Positions 47,962 through 57,731 are shown, counted from the first letter of the stretch. The stretch: 64,000 nucleotides of DNA from Changpingibacter yushuensis (GCF_014041995.1 NZ_CP059492.1:1488001-1552000), one strand, 5' to 3'. Numbers and translations: made by a program. Notes: a model not told the origin generated them from the sequence alone.

Positions 47962-48795
47962 TCAGCTGTATTGCAGAGTCGAATCACTAACGACCACTTG
48001 GCGGCCGCCATTCATGAATCCGAGACGTCCGTACAACCGGCGCGCCGTATCGTTCCATCCCCACATGCCAAAGGTGACCAGATCGTGGTCGCGCAGTTCG
48101 ATGTTGGTGACAGCCGCCATGAGAGCAGCAGCGTGGCCGTGCCCACGTTCGCGTGGATGCGTGCCTAATCCGGCCAAATATGCCCGGCTCATACCATCAG
48201 ACATGGGCACGTCCGCCACTCCAACTGTCGAAGCAATGTGGCCAGTCGCGTCCCGCACGACCCACCAACGATATCCGGCGACGTCGTCGGCGGCTTCCGA
48301 AGTGGGATTAGCTTGGGCAAGGAACGCGGGGATCTCATCCAACGCTTCCTCACGTGACAACGCTACTATTTCGCCAGTCATGGGGACTTCGGCCAACGGA
48401 ACATCTGTCCAGAAGAAATCCCATGAGTTGCCCCAGTTGCGAGGTAACCATGCCGACACTTCTTGTGAAAGGTACTCGGAGAGTCCACGACTCACCATCG
48501 CAAAGTCCGGGCGCGGATTGTGCACATAATGCTGCTCAAGAACCTCTGCGATGCGCGGGCCGTCACCATGGGCAAAAAGTGTCACGTTGGATTCGGCTGA
48601 GAAATCCTCGCTTGCGAAATCCCTTTCAACTCCACGCATATCTACAAGCACTACACCAACATCCGGTTCGCACACATCAAGTAGAACCCGTCCGGCTTGC
48701 ATCGGCTCGCTCCATTCGGCGAGGTGGGCCCGCCAATAGGCAGACCCACCCCCAACACGTCGAAGCGTCGATGCCTTCGCATCGATTTGCGTCAC
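47962..48795 (-). CDS. GNAT family N-acetyltransferase
   Basis: A 277-residue protein with a C-terminal GNAT domain; the acetyl-CoA pyrophosphate loop is [21 protein letters not shown] near residue 210, followed by [21 protein letters not shown], the usual last motif. The N-terminal half (about 1-130) has no clear family that I recognise and may be a second, degenerate GNAT-like domain or a substrate-binding part. The acceptor substrate is unknown. GTG start overlaps the aspS stop by four bases. Confidence 0.85.
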   Translation of the reverse strand: MTQIDAKASTLRRVGGGSAYWRAHLAEWSEPMQAGRVLLDVCEPDVGVVLVDMRGVERDFASEDFSAESNVTLFAHGDGPRIAEVLEQHYVHNPRPDFAMVSRGLSEYLSQEVSAWLPRNWGNSWDFFWTDVPLAEVPMTGEIVALSREEALDEIPAFLAQANPTSEAADDVAGYRWWVVRDATGHIASTVGVADVPMSDGMSRAYLAGLGTHPRERGHGHAAALMAAVTNIELRDHDLVTFGMWGWNDTARRLYGRLGFMNGGRQVVVSDSTLQYS

Positions 48796-50603
48796 TGCGC
48801 TACGATCTCCTGGCTCTCAGGTGTTGCCTCTGGCCTCTTCTTTGGTTTCGCATCGACGCCAGCTTCCTTGCGTTGTGCGGCCGTAATGGGTGCCGGTGCA
48901 TCGGTGAGAGGGTCCCAACCGTTTCCGATCTTCGGGAACGCAATGACGTCGCGAATCGATGGCGCCTTCGTGAGCAGAGCCACGATACGGTCCCAACCAA
49001 AAGCGATGCCGCCGTGAGGAGGTGCGCCGAACCGGAAAGCATTCAGCAGGAAGCCGAACTGCTCCTGAGCTTCCTCAGCCGAAATGCCCATCACCTTAAA
49101 GACGCGCTCTTGGACGTCACGGCGATGAATACGGATGGATCCTCCGCCGATTTCATTGCCATTGCACACGATGTCGTATGCATAGGCCAGCGCATTGCCC
49201 GGATCCGTATCAAAGCTATCCAACCACTCCGGCTTTGGTGACGTGAATGCATGGTGCACTGCGGTCCATGCCGATTGCCCCAATGCGACGTCGCCTTCAG
49301 CTTTTGCAACACCAGACGGCTTGAAGAGCGGTGCATCAACCACCCATGTGAATGCCCATGCATCGGGATCGATGAGTCCGCAACGCTTGCCAATCTCCAG
49401 ACGCGCAGCGCCCAGCAGTTCGCGAGAAGCGGTTGGCTCACCGGCAGCGAAGAAGATGCAGTCTCCGGGCTTCGCACCGGTCTTGGCAGCAAGCCCGGCT
49501 CTCTCAGATTCGGAGATGTTCTTAGCAACAGGTCCACCCAGCGTGCCGTCTTCAGAGATCGTCACGTAGGCCAATCCGTGCGCACCGCGTGCCTTTGCCC
49601 ATTCTTGCCACTTGTCGAACGTACGGCGAGGTTGGGACGCTCCGCCAGGCATAACGACGCCGCCCACATACGGGTTCTGGAACACGCGGAATGGTGTGTT
49701 GGCAAAGTACTCTGTCAGATCAACGAGTTCATAGCCAAAGCGCAGATCAGGCTTGTCTGAACCAAAACGTTCCATCGCATCCTTGAACGTCATGCGCGGG
49801 ATCGGGGTGGTCAGCTCGTATCCGATAAGTGACCAGACGTTCTTCAGGATGTCTTCAGCAACGGCCATGACATCATCTTGATCAACGAAGGACATCTCGA
49901 CGTCCAACTGGGTGAACTCAGGCTGACGGTCCGCACGGAAATCCTCGTCGCGGTAGCACCGAGCGATCTGGTAGTAACGCTCCATACCAGCAACCATGAG
50001 CAACTGCTTGAAGAGCTGTGGTGACTGTGGCAGGGCGTACCAGGTGCCAGGATTCAGGCGGGCTGGCACCACGAAATCGCGTGCACCTTCAGGCGTGGAG
50101 TGTGTGAGAGTCGGCGTCTCAATTTCAACGAAATCATGCGAATCAAGCACGCGACGCGCTGCTTGGCTCACCTTGGAACGCAGGCGGATCGCATGCTGCT
50201 CAGAGCTGCGGCGCAGATCGAGATAGCGGTACTTGAGACGAACCTCTTCGCCCACCTGGCCCGATTCCTCAGCGTGGTCTGAAACCTGGAATGGAAGCGC
50301 TGCACTGGGATTGAGGATATCGATGGAGTCAGCTTCAACTTCGATCTCGCCAGTAGCGAGTGCCGCGTTTGCGTTGCCTTCGGGGCGTTCCCGAACAACA
50401 CCGGTCACCTTGATGCAGTACTCATTACGCAGTTCGTGGGCGACCTCTTCACGGATTGTGACTTGGGCAATTCCAGAAGCGTCGCGCAAATCGATGAAGG
50501 CGATGCCTCCGTGATCGCGACGGCGATCAACCCATCCGGTGAGTGTCACTGTGGAGCCGATGTCAGCTGCACGAAGTGATCCTGCAGTTCGTGTGCGAAG
50601 CAC
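48792..50603 (-). CDS. aspS: Aspartyl-tRNA synthetase, bacterial type
   Basis: Charges tRNA-Asp (and perhaps tRNA-Asn, if non-discriminating). The 603-residue protein has the N-terminal OB-fold anticodon-binding domain (about 1-105, [20 protein letters not shown]), the class II catalytic core with [20 protein letters not shown] (motif 2 region), the inserted GAD domain (about 300-410), and motif 3 [16 protein letters not shown]. Start is GTG 50603 with GAGG 8 nt upstream. The leader carries two tRNA-anticodon-like stem-loops, which suggests translational autoregulation. Confidence 0.95.
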   Translation of the reverse strand: MLRTRTAGSLRAADIGSTVTLTGWVDRRRDHGGIAFIDLRDASGIAQVTIREEVAHELRNEYCIKVTGVVRERPEGNANAALATGEIEVEADSIDILNPSAALPFQVSDHAEESGQVGEEVRLKYRYLDLRRSSEQHAIRLRSKVSQAARRVLDSHDFVEIETPTLTHSTPEGARDFVVPARLNPGTWYALPQSPQLFKQLLMVAGMERYYQIARCYRDEDFRADRQPEFTQLDVEMSFVDQDDVMAVAEDILKNVWSLIGYELTTPIPRMTFKDAMERFGSDKPDLRFGYELVDLTEYFANTPFRVFQNPYVGGVVMPGGASQPRRTFDKWQEWAKARGAHGLAYVTISEDGTLGGPVAKNISESERAGLAAKTGAKPGDCIFFAAGEPTASRELLGAARLEIGKRCGLIDPDAWAFTWVVDAPLFKPSGVAKAEGDVALGQSAWTAVHHAFTSPKPEWLDSFDTDPGNALAYAYDIVCNGNEIGGGSIRIHRRDVQERVFKVMGISAEEAQEQFGFLLNAFRFGAPPHGGIAFGWDRIVALLTKAPSIRDVIAFPKIGNGWDPLTDAPAPITAAQRKEAGVDAKPKKRPEATPESQEIVAQ

Positions 50604-50631
50604 GCGATACCTCTTTTCTCTGTTCAGTTCA

Positions 50632-50673
50632 CCCGCGAGACGAGCGGGTTACGGACCCCGCTAGACGAGCGGT
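50632..50673 (-). promoter_or_regulatory. Tandem anticodon-arm-like stem-loops in the aspS leader
   Basis: The minus-strand RNA carries CCGC-UCGUCUA-GCGG (50672-50658) and then CCCGC-UCGUCUC-GCGGG (50648-50632). Each has a short GC stem and a loop of exactly 7 nt with GUC, the tRNA-Asp anticodon, at loop positions 3-5 (tRNA 34-36). The second ends 28 nt before the GTG start of aspS. Position 33 is C rather than the usual U. The repeats are 25 nt apart. This could be an AspRS-binding operator. Confidence 0.5.
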
Positions 50674-50683
50674 AGCCACCCCA

Positions 50684-50689
50684 ATATTA
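50684..50689 (-). promoter_or_regulatory. Candidate -10 element of aspS
   Basis: TAATAT on the minus strand (in GGATAATATTGG) is a good -10 hexamer. Transcription would begin near 50677, so the two stem-loops at 50632-50673 would be the first structured part of the mRNA. No convincing -35 is seen. Confidence 0.45.
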
Positions 50690-50832
50690 TCCACCATCAC
50701 AACGCCATCCCATCTCAGCACCGCAATGGCGCATAGCATCACATCGCGCGAACTAGTGAATGACCCGCGAATCTGCAACAGTAGCTGGGGTGTTCAGCGT
50801 TGGAGCACGCATTCGGCTTTCCTGGAAGGGCT

Positions 50833-50908
50833 CGCCACAACGCGGTCACAAACTACAACCGCGCCACAACGCGGCCACAAACTACAACCGCGCCACAACG
50901 CGGCCACG
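50833..50908 (+). repeat. 29-bp tandem repeats upstream of the MFS gene
   Basis: A 29-bp unit starting CGCCACAACGCGG is repeated at 50833-50861 and 50862-50890 with one T/C difference, followed by a partial third copy from 50891. There are no spacers between units. The array ends about 12 bp before the MFS start codon. It may hold repeated operator sites or form RNA structure in the leader. Apart from this and the aspS leader, the 50604-50920 gap has no other recognisable feature. Confidence 0.75.
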
Positions 50909-50920
50909 AAGGGAGATTGG

Positions 50921-52354
50921 ATGCAGGTGAGTACACAACAAGGTTCGCGCGAGTTCCTTTCTGCCAAGTCAGAGCGGGTTCTCTTGTGGCTTTCGGTGGG
51001 ATTAATCTCCCTCATCGCATTTGAAGCTCTAGCGGTTGCGACGGCTATGCCCACTGTTGTCACAGCTCTGGACGGCGCGAATCTGTATGCCCTCGCAATG
51101 GGTGTTCCCTTGGCCACACAGCTTATGACCACCGCGATTGCGGGGCCATGGTCGGATTCCGTCAGTCCACAATCCTGCCTGTACATCGGTTTAGCAGGTT
51201 TTGTGAGCGGCCTGGTCATCGCCACGTTCTCACCAACGATGGTCATCTTTGTGGTTGGGCGAGCTGTGCAAGGACTTGGTGCCGGACTGTGCATCGTGCC
51301 GATCTATGCGTTGATTGGCAACAACGTTCGGCCGATGCGCCAACCCGCATTCTTCGCCGCATTCGCGGCCGCGTGGGTGGTCCCCGGGCTCATTGGCCCA
51401 GCAATTGCGGGCATTCTGGTGGAGAACACGTCATGGCGCCTCGTGTTCGGAATCGTGCCAGCGCTTCTCCTGTTCGCTGCTCCTATCTTGGTCACAACCA
51501 CCCGGCGCATTCCGCATTCGCAATCCCCATCAGACACGTCACGGATTCGTACCACAGTGCTGTGCGCATGTGCCACAGGCATATCACTTGCCGTTCTTCA
51601 GGTGATGTCGGGCACCGAATCCGGAGGCTTCACGCCACTGACGTATACGGCGATCGTCATTTCTTCAATTCTCGCTTTTGTGTTTATCAAGCCCCTTCTT
51701 CCGCGCGGCACCTTCATTTCGCGCCGCGGCCTCGCCTCCACAGTTCTCTTGCGCGGCCTCATCAACGGAGCCTTCCTCGGGGTTGAGGCATTCCTTCCAC
51801 TTCTCCTCCAAGATGTTCACGGATGGAGTCCTGCTCAGGCCGGTCTCATCCTGACGGTTGGTTCCGTAACGTGGGCTCTCGGTTCGAGCGTCCAAGCTCG
51901 GGTGCGCTCGCAGCACCAGCGCACATTCCTACCTGCTGCAGGTACTTTTCTGCAGCTCGTCGGTATTGCAATCGCGTGCCTTGGCTCCATCCCCGGTATC
52001 TCAGGTGTTGTGGTGATCATGGGGTGGACCTTGTCTGGCTTTGGAATCGGACTAGCCTTCCCTGCCCTTTCAGTACACAGTCTGGCGATGACGCCACCAC
52101 AACGTCAGGGTTCCACATCTGCGAGCATTCAGTTGGCAGATAACCTTGGCGCAGCATTCTGCGTCGCGATCGCAGGAATTGTGCATGCGTTGCTTCTGCC
52201 TGACACCGCGCATGCCTTTATGGGAGCGTTCGGACTCATGGCCGGTGTGACCCTAATTGCCGTGGTGATCGCATTCCGGGTACAGCCTCATCCGGGATCT
52301 CAGGAAGCCGAACAGCTCGCCATCACCAGTCAGAGGCAAGCTTCTGATTCCTAG
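50921..52354 (+). CDS. Major facilitator superfamily transporter
   Basis: A 477-residue integral membrane protein with about 12-14 hydrophobic segments. The first helix follows LSAKSERVLLWLSVGLISL; an early D-R-like loop (IAGPWSDSVSPQS) and motif C-like VVPGLIGPAIAGIL in helix 5 suggest a drug/H+ antiporter subtype. Substrate is unknown. I choose ATG 50921, preceded by AAGGGAG; the frame is open upstream through the tandem repeats, but that part is not family-like. Plus-strand, divergent from aspS, with its own terminator. Confidence 0.83.
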   Translation: MQVSTQQGSREFLSAKSERVLLWLSVGLISLIAFEALAVATAMPTVVTALDGANLYALAMGVPLATQLMTTAIAGPWSDSVSPQSCLYIGLAGFVSGLVIATFSPTMVIFVVGRAVQGLGAGLCIVPIYALIGNNVRPMRQPAFFAAFAAAWVVPGLIGPAIAGILVENTSWRLVFGIVPALLLFAAPILVTTTRRIPHSQSPSDTSRIRTTVLCACATGISLAVLQVMSGTESGGFTPLTYTAIVISSILAFVFIKPLLPRGTFISRRGLASTVLLRGLINGAFLGVEAFLPLLLQDVHGWSPAQAGLILTVGSVTWALGSSVQARVRSQHQRTFLPAAGTFLQLVGIAIACLGSIPGISGVVVIMGWTLSGFGIGLAFPALSVHSLAMTPPQRQGSTSASIQLADNLGAAFCVAIAGIVHALLLPDTAHAFMGAFGLMAGVTLIAVVIAFRVQPHPGSQEAEQLAITSQRQASDS

Positions 52355-52359
52355 CGGTG

Positions 52360-52403
52360 TGGCATCTCACCGTGTGCGCCCTATCGAATACGGTGAGATG
52401 CCA
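52360..52403 (+). terminator. Terminator after the MFS gene
   Basis: TGGCATCTCACCGT (52360-52373) and ACGGTGAGATGCCA (52390-52403) form a perfect 14-bp stem, 5 nt after the stop codon. Only a mixed TTAAGCTTCTTT follows rather than a pure T tract. Confidence 0.8.
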
Positions 52404-52546
52404 TTAAGCTTCTTTAGGCGCGATAGCGCCCCCAGCTCTCTGCCGTGTGGAAGTGTGTACGGCAGGCGCGCAGTGTTTCCGTTTGAGGTTTGTGTAGCGC
52501 GCGCTGGCCATCCATCTGCTCCCATGCAGAAGAACACAGGATATAT

Positions 52547-54490
52547 ATGTCTGAATTCACCGCGTCCAACGCGGCAGAGAATCGATCGAACGACGTCAAC
52601 TCCAGTGACGAAACGTTTGCTCACCTCAATCTTCCTGAAGATATTCTTCAGGCCATCACCGACATGGGTTATGTGAACCCAACCGCGATCCAAGCAAAGG
52701 CGATTCCGCCGCTGATGGATCGGCGCGACGTCGTCGGCGTTGCTCAGACCGGAACGGGAAAGACTGCCGCTTTTGGCCTCCCGCTACTGGCTCACATTGA
52801 TCCGGAACGTCACCGTGTGCAGGCGCTCGTGCTTGCGCCAACTCGCGAACTTGCGATGCAAGGCGCTGAGGCGATGGAATCTTTCGCCTCTCATACTCGC
52901 AACGTCAGCATCGTTGCCGTTTACGGAGGATCTTCTTACACGCCTCAGCTTCGCGCACTTGAACGCGGCGCACAGGTAGTTGTTGGCACGCCAGGAAGAA
53001 TCATGGACCTCATGGATCGTGGCGCCCTCAAGCTTGAGGATGTTTCCTACTTCGTTCTTGACGAAGCTGACGAAATGCTCCGCATGGGTTTTGCCGACGA
53101 CGTCGAGACGATCGCTAGCAAGCTTCCAACGGAACGAGTCTCCGCACTCTTCTCCGCGACAATGCCACGCGAGATTCGCCGGATCGCAGACCAGTACCTT
53201 TCCGATCCCGTCGAGGTAACCATCTCACGTCCGGCGTCCACGGTTTCGACCGTCCACCAGACATTTGCTGTTGTGCCCGAACGTCACAAGATTGGTGCAC
53301 TCGCCCGAGTTCTTGCTGTTACCGACGCCGATGCCGCACTGGTCTTTGTGCGCACTCGCGCCACAGCTGAGGATCTGGCCATTGAGCTCTCCGTTCGTGG
53401 CGTGGCAGCCTCCGCCCTGTCAGGCGACGTGGCGCAGCGCGATCGCGAAAAGCTCGTTCAGCGCCTCCGCGATGGCTCGCTTGATGTTCTGGTGGCAACA
53501 GACGTTGCCGCCCGCGGCTTGGACGTCGAGCGCATCGGCCTGGTTGTCAATTTCGACGTTCCGCGCGAAACAGACACATATGTCCACCGCATTGGTCGCA
53601 CCGGCCGCGCTGGGCGTTCCGGCGAGGCACTGACCTTCGTTACTCCGAAGGAGCGTTCACGCCTTCGCCGAATCGAAAAGCAGACCAACTCACACACGGA
53701 GCAGGTGGAGCTTCCCACTCCTGCAGCCGTATCCAAACTTCGCGCAGAACGACTTGTTGAGCGCGCAAAGGCTCGTTTTGAGATCGGCCGACTTCAGGTC
53801 TACCGCGAGGTGATTGAAGGTCTTGAGGCTTCTGCAGCTGAGTCTGAGAACCCCATGAGTCGCGAGGATCTGCTTCTCTCCCTCATGGCACTCGGCGTTC
53901 GTGATCCAGGTCCTGTGGCCGGCGAAGAGCCGGAGAAGCTCACCGTGGATATGGACGACCGTTCCGATCGTCGTGACCGCGATCGCGGCCCCGGACGTGA
54001 ACGCAAGCAGCGTTCCAGCCTTGAGCACTCCACGCGCTACCGCGTAGAAGTTGGTCACAAGGACCGCGTCAAGCCAGGAGCGATTGTCGGCGCCCTCACC
54101 AATGAAGGCGGCCTGCGAGGTTCTGACCTCGGTCATATCGATATCTTCCCCACTTTCTCTTTGGTGGAGATCGGCGTACCACTGTCAGCTGATGCTCGCC
54201 AGCGTATTTCCGAGGCACGTGTCTCTGGCCGTGAGCTGCGTATTTCAGAAGACAGTGGGCCGGGCGAACGCCACGGACGTGATGGCGAGGATCGCCGTGG
54301 ATTCCGTTCTGGTGGTGGCGATCAAGCTGGCCGCGGTAAGCGCAATATTGGTGACCGCGATCGTCGATACCGCGATGACCGCCGCTCCGAGCGTGGCTTC
54401 TCACGCGATGAGAGGCACGGATCTGGACGTTCCCGCGATGACCGCTACGGCCGCGATGACCGCCGTGGCGGACGCCGCGATTTCCGCTAA
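52547..54490 (+). CDS. deaD: DEAD-box ATP-dependent RNA helicase (DeaD/CsdA-like)
   Basis: Unwinds structured RNA, often in ribosome assembly and mRNA decay. The 647-residue protein has the Q motif region FAHLNLPEDILQAI with GYVNPTAIQAKAIP, Walker A AQTGTGKTAAF, PTRELA, VLDEADEML, LFSATMP and HRIGRTGRAGR. After the helicase core (about 30-385) comes a DbpA-type RNA-binding domain (about 500-575) and an Arg/Asp/Gly-rich tail (about 585-647). Start MSEFTAS has a weak AGGA. The 5' region 52404-52546 has two small hairpins and no other gene. Confidence 0.93.
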   Translation: MSEFTASNAAENRSNDVNSSDETFAHLNLPEDILQAITDMGYVNPTAIQAKAIPPLMDRRDVVGVAQTGTGKTAAFGLPLLAHIDPERHRVQALVLAPTRELAMQGAEAMESFASHTRNVSIVAVYGGSSYTPQLRALERGAQVVVGTPGRIMDLMDRGALKLEDVSYFVLDEADEMLRMGFADDVETIASKLPTERVSALFSATMPREIRRIADQYLSDPVEVTISRPASTVSTVHQTFAVVPERHKIGALARVLAVTDADAALVFVRTRATAEDLAIELSVRGVAASALSGDVAQRDREKLVQRLRDGSLDVLVATDVAARGLDVERIGLVVNFDVPRETDTYVHRIGRTGRAGRSGEALTFVTPKERSRLRRIEKQTNSHTEQVELPTPAAVSKLRAERLVERAKARFEIGRLQVYREVIEGLEASAAESENPMSREDLLLSLMALGVRDPGPVAGEEPEKLTVDMDDRSDRRDRDRGPGRERKQRSSLEHSTRYRVEVGHKDRVKPGAIVGALTNEGGLRGSDLGHIDIFPTFSLVEIGVPLSADARQRISEARVSGRELRISEDSGPGERHGRDGEDRRGFRSGGGDQAGRGKRNIGDRDRRYRDDRRSERGFSRDERHGSGRSRDDRYGRDDRRGGRRDFR

Positions 54491-54503
54491 AGTCTGACAT
54501 CAA

Positions 54504-54539
54504 CACATCGGCCCTGCAGCATGTTGCAGGGCCGATGTG
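54504..54539 (+). terminator. Terminator after the DEAD-box helicase gene
   Basis: CACATCGGCCCTGCA (54504-54518) pairs perfectly with TGCAGGGCCGATGTG (54525-54539), 15 bp with a 6-nt loop, 14 nt after the stop codon. No U tract follows. Confidence 0.8.
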
Positions 54540-54794
54540 CGTATATCGGGCTTCCATTCAACCAATAATCTACACACGACATCGCCGTCATCGTGTGGCC
54601 GAGCAAGCACCTGTTTGCCCAGCAAATTTCCTGTGTACAAGGAACGACTCGGATTCCACCATACCTTGATTAACTGGTGAAGTTGAGGCGCAATCAGAAG
54701 CTCTGAGCGGCAGACAGCTCAAACACAGATCCAGTATCGAGTGGGTAAACAAAAAAGTATCGCACAGAGAAGATCTTCGATCAATTGCGACCAT

Positions 54795-54812
54795 TTGCAC
54801 TCATAAGTGCAA
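54795..54812 (+). promoter_or_regulatory. 18-bp palindrome upstream of cstA
   Basis: TTGCACTCATAAGTGCAA is a perfect 7-bp inverted repeat around CATA. It lies just upstream of a TACAAT hexamer at 54823-54828 that is a good -10 for cstA, so the palindrome would overlap the -35 region. It is a candidate operator for a dimeric regulator. The rest of 54540-54903 has no gene that I can support. Confidence 0.5.
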
Positions 54813-54903
54813 TCTTGATGGATACAATATAGCCGGTCTTACAACGAAGTGAGGCTCCCCGAAGGCGGAGAATGGCCGCCGTTGTTCAGAAGGGTACACA
54901 CCT

Positions 54904-57294
54904 ATGGCTGAAACAAGACTGGACGAGGAAACCGCAATCTCTCCAGATGAAGAAAAATATGTCATTCGAAACAAGCAGGGTGTTCCGGTAGGGACCAAAC
55001 CACACACCCACTGGACGTGGTGGAAGATCCTCATATGGATTGGCATTGCGTTGGCCGGAGGAATCGGGTGGACCGTTCTCGCAATCATGCGTGGCGAATC
55101 GGTCAACTCCATATGGTTTGTCATTACCTCAGTATGTTCCTACGCCATTGCGTATCGATTCTATGCGCTCTATATCCAGCGCAAGATCATGCGTCCCAAC
55201 GATGCCAACGCAACGCCGTCAGAGCGCATTAACAACGGCAAGGATTTCGATCCCACCAATCGCGTTGTGCTCTACGGGCATCACTTTGCAGCCATCGCTG
55301 GTGCGGGCCCCCTAGTCGGTCCAGTACTTGCATCGCAAATGGGATACCTACCCGGCACAATTTGGATCATCGTTGGCGTCATATTGGCCGGAGCAGTGCA
55401 AGACATGCTCATTCTGTTCTTCTCGACGCGTCGCGGTGGCCGCTCACTTGGCCAGATGGCGATCGATGAGATCGGAAAAGTCGGCGGCATAATTGCAACC
55501 GTCGCGGTATTCGTGATGCTCATGATTGTGCTTGCTGTGCTCGCGATGATTTGCGTGAACGCACTTGCCGAGAGCCCATGGGGCGTTTTCGCAGTGGCAT
55601 GCACTATTCCGATCGCAATCGGTATGGGCCTTTGGCTACGTTTCGTCCAACCGGGAAACATCACACGTGTCTCCCTAGTTGGATTCGCGCTTCTCATCGG
55701 TGCCATCATCGGTGGCCGCTGGGTCGCTGAGAACCCCACACTCTCAGATTTCTTCCATCTGTCTCCCACTGCCCTCGTGTGGTGCATGGTTATCTATGGT
55801 TTTTTTGCAGCAGTGCTACCGGTGTGGCTGCTTCTGACGCCACGCGATTACCTCTCCACATTTATGAAGGTCGGCACGATCGCGGTACTTGCCGTTGGCA
55901 TTATCGTGGTGCGTCCCATTGTGCAAATGCCCGCAGTTACTGAGTTTGCATCAAACACCGACGGCCCGGTCTTCGCCGGCACTCTATTCCCATTCCTTTT
56001 CATTACGATTGCGTGCGGCGCACTTTCCGGTATGCACGCCACCGTTTCTTCCGGAACCACTCCGAAGATGATTCAGAAGGAATCCCAGGTCCGAATGATC
56101 GGCTACGGTGGCATGCTGATGGAGTCATTCGTTGCGATCATGGCTCTGGCGGCCGCGGTTTCGCTCAATCAGGGCGTCTATTTCTCCATGAATATGTCTG
56201 CCGCATCGATGCAGAAGGTGGCAGGAGTTGAGATAACAGGCGAACCTGGCACGGAAGAGTACTACCAGAGCCAGGCTGAGGTGGCCGCTGCAGCGATCAA
56301 TAACCTTGGCGTGTCTGATACAAGCGGCAACCAGCCCGTTATCGAATGGGAAACCCACGATGCCGATGGCAACCTTGTTACGGTTAATGGAGCGGAGGCC
56401 ATCCGCGCGGTGGCCGACGACGTCGGCGAACCATCCGTTGTTTCTCGTACCGGTGGTGCACCGACTCTCGCTGTGGGTATTGCCAATATCATGCATCAAT
56501 TCGCAGGCGGCAAGGCCATGATGGGCTTCTGGTATCACTTCGCCATCATGTTTGAAGCGCTGTTTATTCTATCCGCAGTGGATGCCGTGACCCGAGTATC
56601 TCGCTTCCAACTTGGTGACGCAATTGGCAACCTCATTCCGAAGTTCCGCGACCCAAGCTGGCGCATGGGTTCTTGGCTTACCACCGCAGTCGTTGTGGCG
56701 TCATGGGGTTCTTTGCTTCTCATGGGAGTCACAGATCCGCGTGGTGGTATCCAGACGCTGTACCCCCTCTTTGGAATCGCAAACCAACTGATTGCGGCTA
56801 TCGCGCTGCTTCTGTGTACGGTCGTGGTCATCCGAAAGGGGTATGTCAAGTACGTGTGGATTCCACTCATTCCGTTCGTGTGGGATCTGACCACAACCTT
56901 CACGGCTTCATACCAGAAGATATTCTCAACGGACCCGGCGCTTGGCTACTGGCAGCAGTGGCGCGATGCTCGCGCTCTACGTGAGACGCTGACGGACGCC
57001 GATGCCATTGCTATCCAGGATGCGATTATTCGCAATACATTTATCCAGGGAACAATGTCCATCATCTTTGTCCTTCTGGTGGCCTCGATCGTGATTGCGG
57101 CTATCGTGCGGGTAGTTCAGACTCTGCGGACGAAGTCCTTCGGTTCATCTGAAGATGAGTTCCAAGAGTCGAACTACTACGCACCGTCACAACTCTTCCC
57201 CACACCTCTAGAAAAGCGCCTCGTGGCCGAGTATGAGACCGTTGGAGACCCCGCGCTGATTCCGGGGCACTCAGCCAAGTCCAACGGTCACTGA
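54904..57294 (+). CDS. cstA: Carbon starvation protein CstA (peptide/pyruvate transporter family)
   Basis: A large multipass transporter; CstA homologues import peptides or pyruvate under carbon limitation. The 796-residue protein has a polar N terminus (about 1-38), then about 16-18 hydrophobic helices. Diagnostic are YGHHFAAIAGAGPLVGPVLA near residue 120, IIVGVILAGAVQDMLILF, and SGMHATVSSGTTPKMIQKES. An extra polar loop lies at about 440-520. GAAGGG precedes the ATG. It is followed 29 nt later by ybdD, as in many genomes. Confidence 0.92.
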   Translation: MAETRLDEETAISPDEEKYVIRNKQGVPVGTKPHTHWTWWKILIWIGIALAGGIGWTVLAIMRGESVNSIWFVITSVCSYAIAYRFYALYIQRKIMRPNDANATPSERINNGKDFDPTNRVVLYGHHFAAIAGAGPLVGPVLASQMGYLPGTIWIIVGVILAGAVQDMLILFFSTRRGGRSLGQMAIDEIGKVGGIIATVAVFVMLMIVLAVLAMICVNALAESPWGVFAVACTIPIAIGMGLWLRFVQPGNITRVSLVGFALLIGAIIGGRWVAENPTLSDFFHLSPTALVWCMVIYGFFAAVLPVWLLLTPRDYLSTFMKVGTIAVLAVGIIVVRPIVQMPAVTEFASNTDGPVFAGTLFPFLFITIACGALSGMHATVSSGTTPKMIQKESQVRMIGYGGMLMESFVAIMALAAAVSLNQGVYFSMNMSAASMQKVAGVEITGEPGTEEYYQSQAEVAAAAINNLGVSDTSGNQPVIEWETHDADGNLVTVNGAEAIRAVADDVGEPSVVSRTGGAPTLAVGIANIMHQFAGGKAMMGFWYHFAIMFEALFILSAVDAVTRVSRFQLGDAIGNLIPKFRDPSWRMGSWLTTAVVVASWGSLLLMGVTDPRGGIQTLYPLFGIANQLIAAIALLLCTVVVIRKGYVKYVWIPLIPFVWDLTTTFTASYQKIFSTDPALGYWQQWRDARALRETLTDADAIAIQDAIIRNTFIQGTMSIIFVLLVASIVIAAIVRVVQTLRTKSFGSSEDEFQESNYYAPSQLFPTPLEKRLVAEYETVGDPALIPGHSAKSNGH

Positions 57295-57323
57295 AGCTCG
57301 ATTTCGTTAAGGGAACCGTCAAT

Positions 57324-57548
57324 ATGAGCACGCAACATCAGTCAGTGCACCGGTTGGTTCACAGCGTTATCCGAACTGCGCGTCAGGTTAACTGGTACAT
57401 CGGGCAAGTCATGGGCGACGCCGCCTATGAGAACTACCTGACGCGCCACAACCGCGTGCACCCTGACAAACAACCGTTAACGCAACGGGAGTTCTGGCGT
57501 TCTCGTGACACGTTCAACGAGGAGAACGTCCAATCTGGATGCTGCTGA
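57324..57548 (+). CDS. ybdD: YbdD/YjiX family small protein (DUF466)
   Basis: A 74-residue soluble protein with the family pattern MGDAAYENYLTRHNRVHPDK and LTQREFWRSRDTFNEE. Its genes almost always follow cstA-type transporters, and it is thought to be needed for their function. A cysteine pair ends the protein (SGCC). Co-transcribed with cstA. Confidence 0.9.
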   Translation: MSTQHQSVHRLVHSVIRTARQVNWYIGQVMGDAAYENYLTRHNRVHPDKQPLTQREFWRSRDTFNEENVQSGCC

Positions 57549-57549
57549 C

Positions 57550-57595
57550 ACAGAGTGGTGGCTCCGCAGGGTTTTCTGCGGAGCCACCACTCTGT
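57550..57595 (+). terminator. Strong terminator after cstA-ybdD
   Basis: A 20-bp perfect stem, ACAGAGTGGTGGCTCCGCAG (57550-57569) with its complement at 57576-57595, encloses a GGTTTT-type loop and begins 1 nt after the ybdD stop. Only TCGCCTTCAG follows. Confidence 0.85.
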
Positions 57596-57731
57596 CGCCT
57601 TCAGTTCACAGCTTGGCTGACTTCGCTGACTTGGCGGCCAAACCGGGCCATTCGCGTTCCACATGACATGGTTCGCAGTGCGTGCTGCATGGAACCTTAT
57701 GGCCACAGGTATTGCTCGGTGGCCGCACGTA

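Noticed and set aside
50632-50673. A tRNA-Asp gene or pseudogene
   Set aside because: Only anticodon-arm-like stem-loops are present, in two copies 25 nt apart; no acceptor, D or T arms flank them.
50833-50908. Possible CRISPR array
   Set aside because: The 29-bp units are directly adjacent with no unique spacers, and no cas gene is present; it is a plain tandem repeat.
54541-54903. cAMP-CRP site before cstA
   Set aside because: No TGTGA-N6-TCACA-like dyad was found; the palindrome at 54795-54812 has different half-sites.
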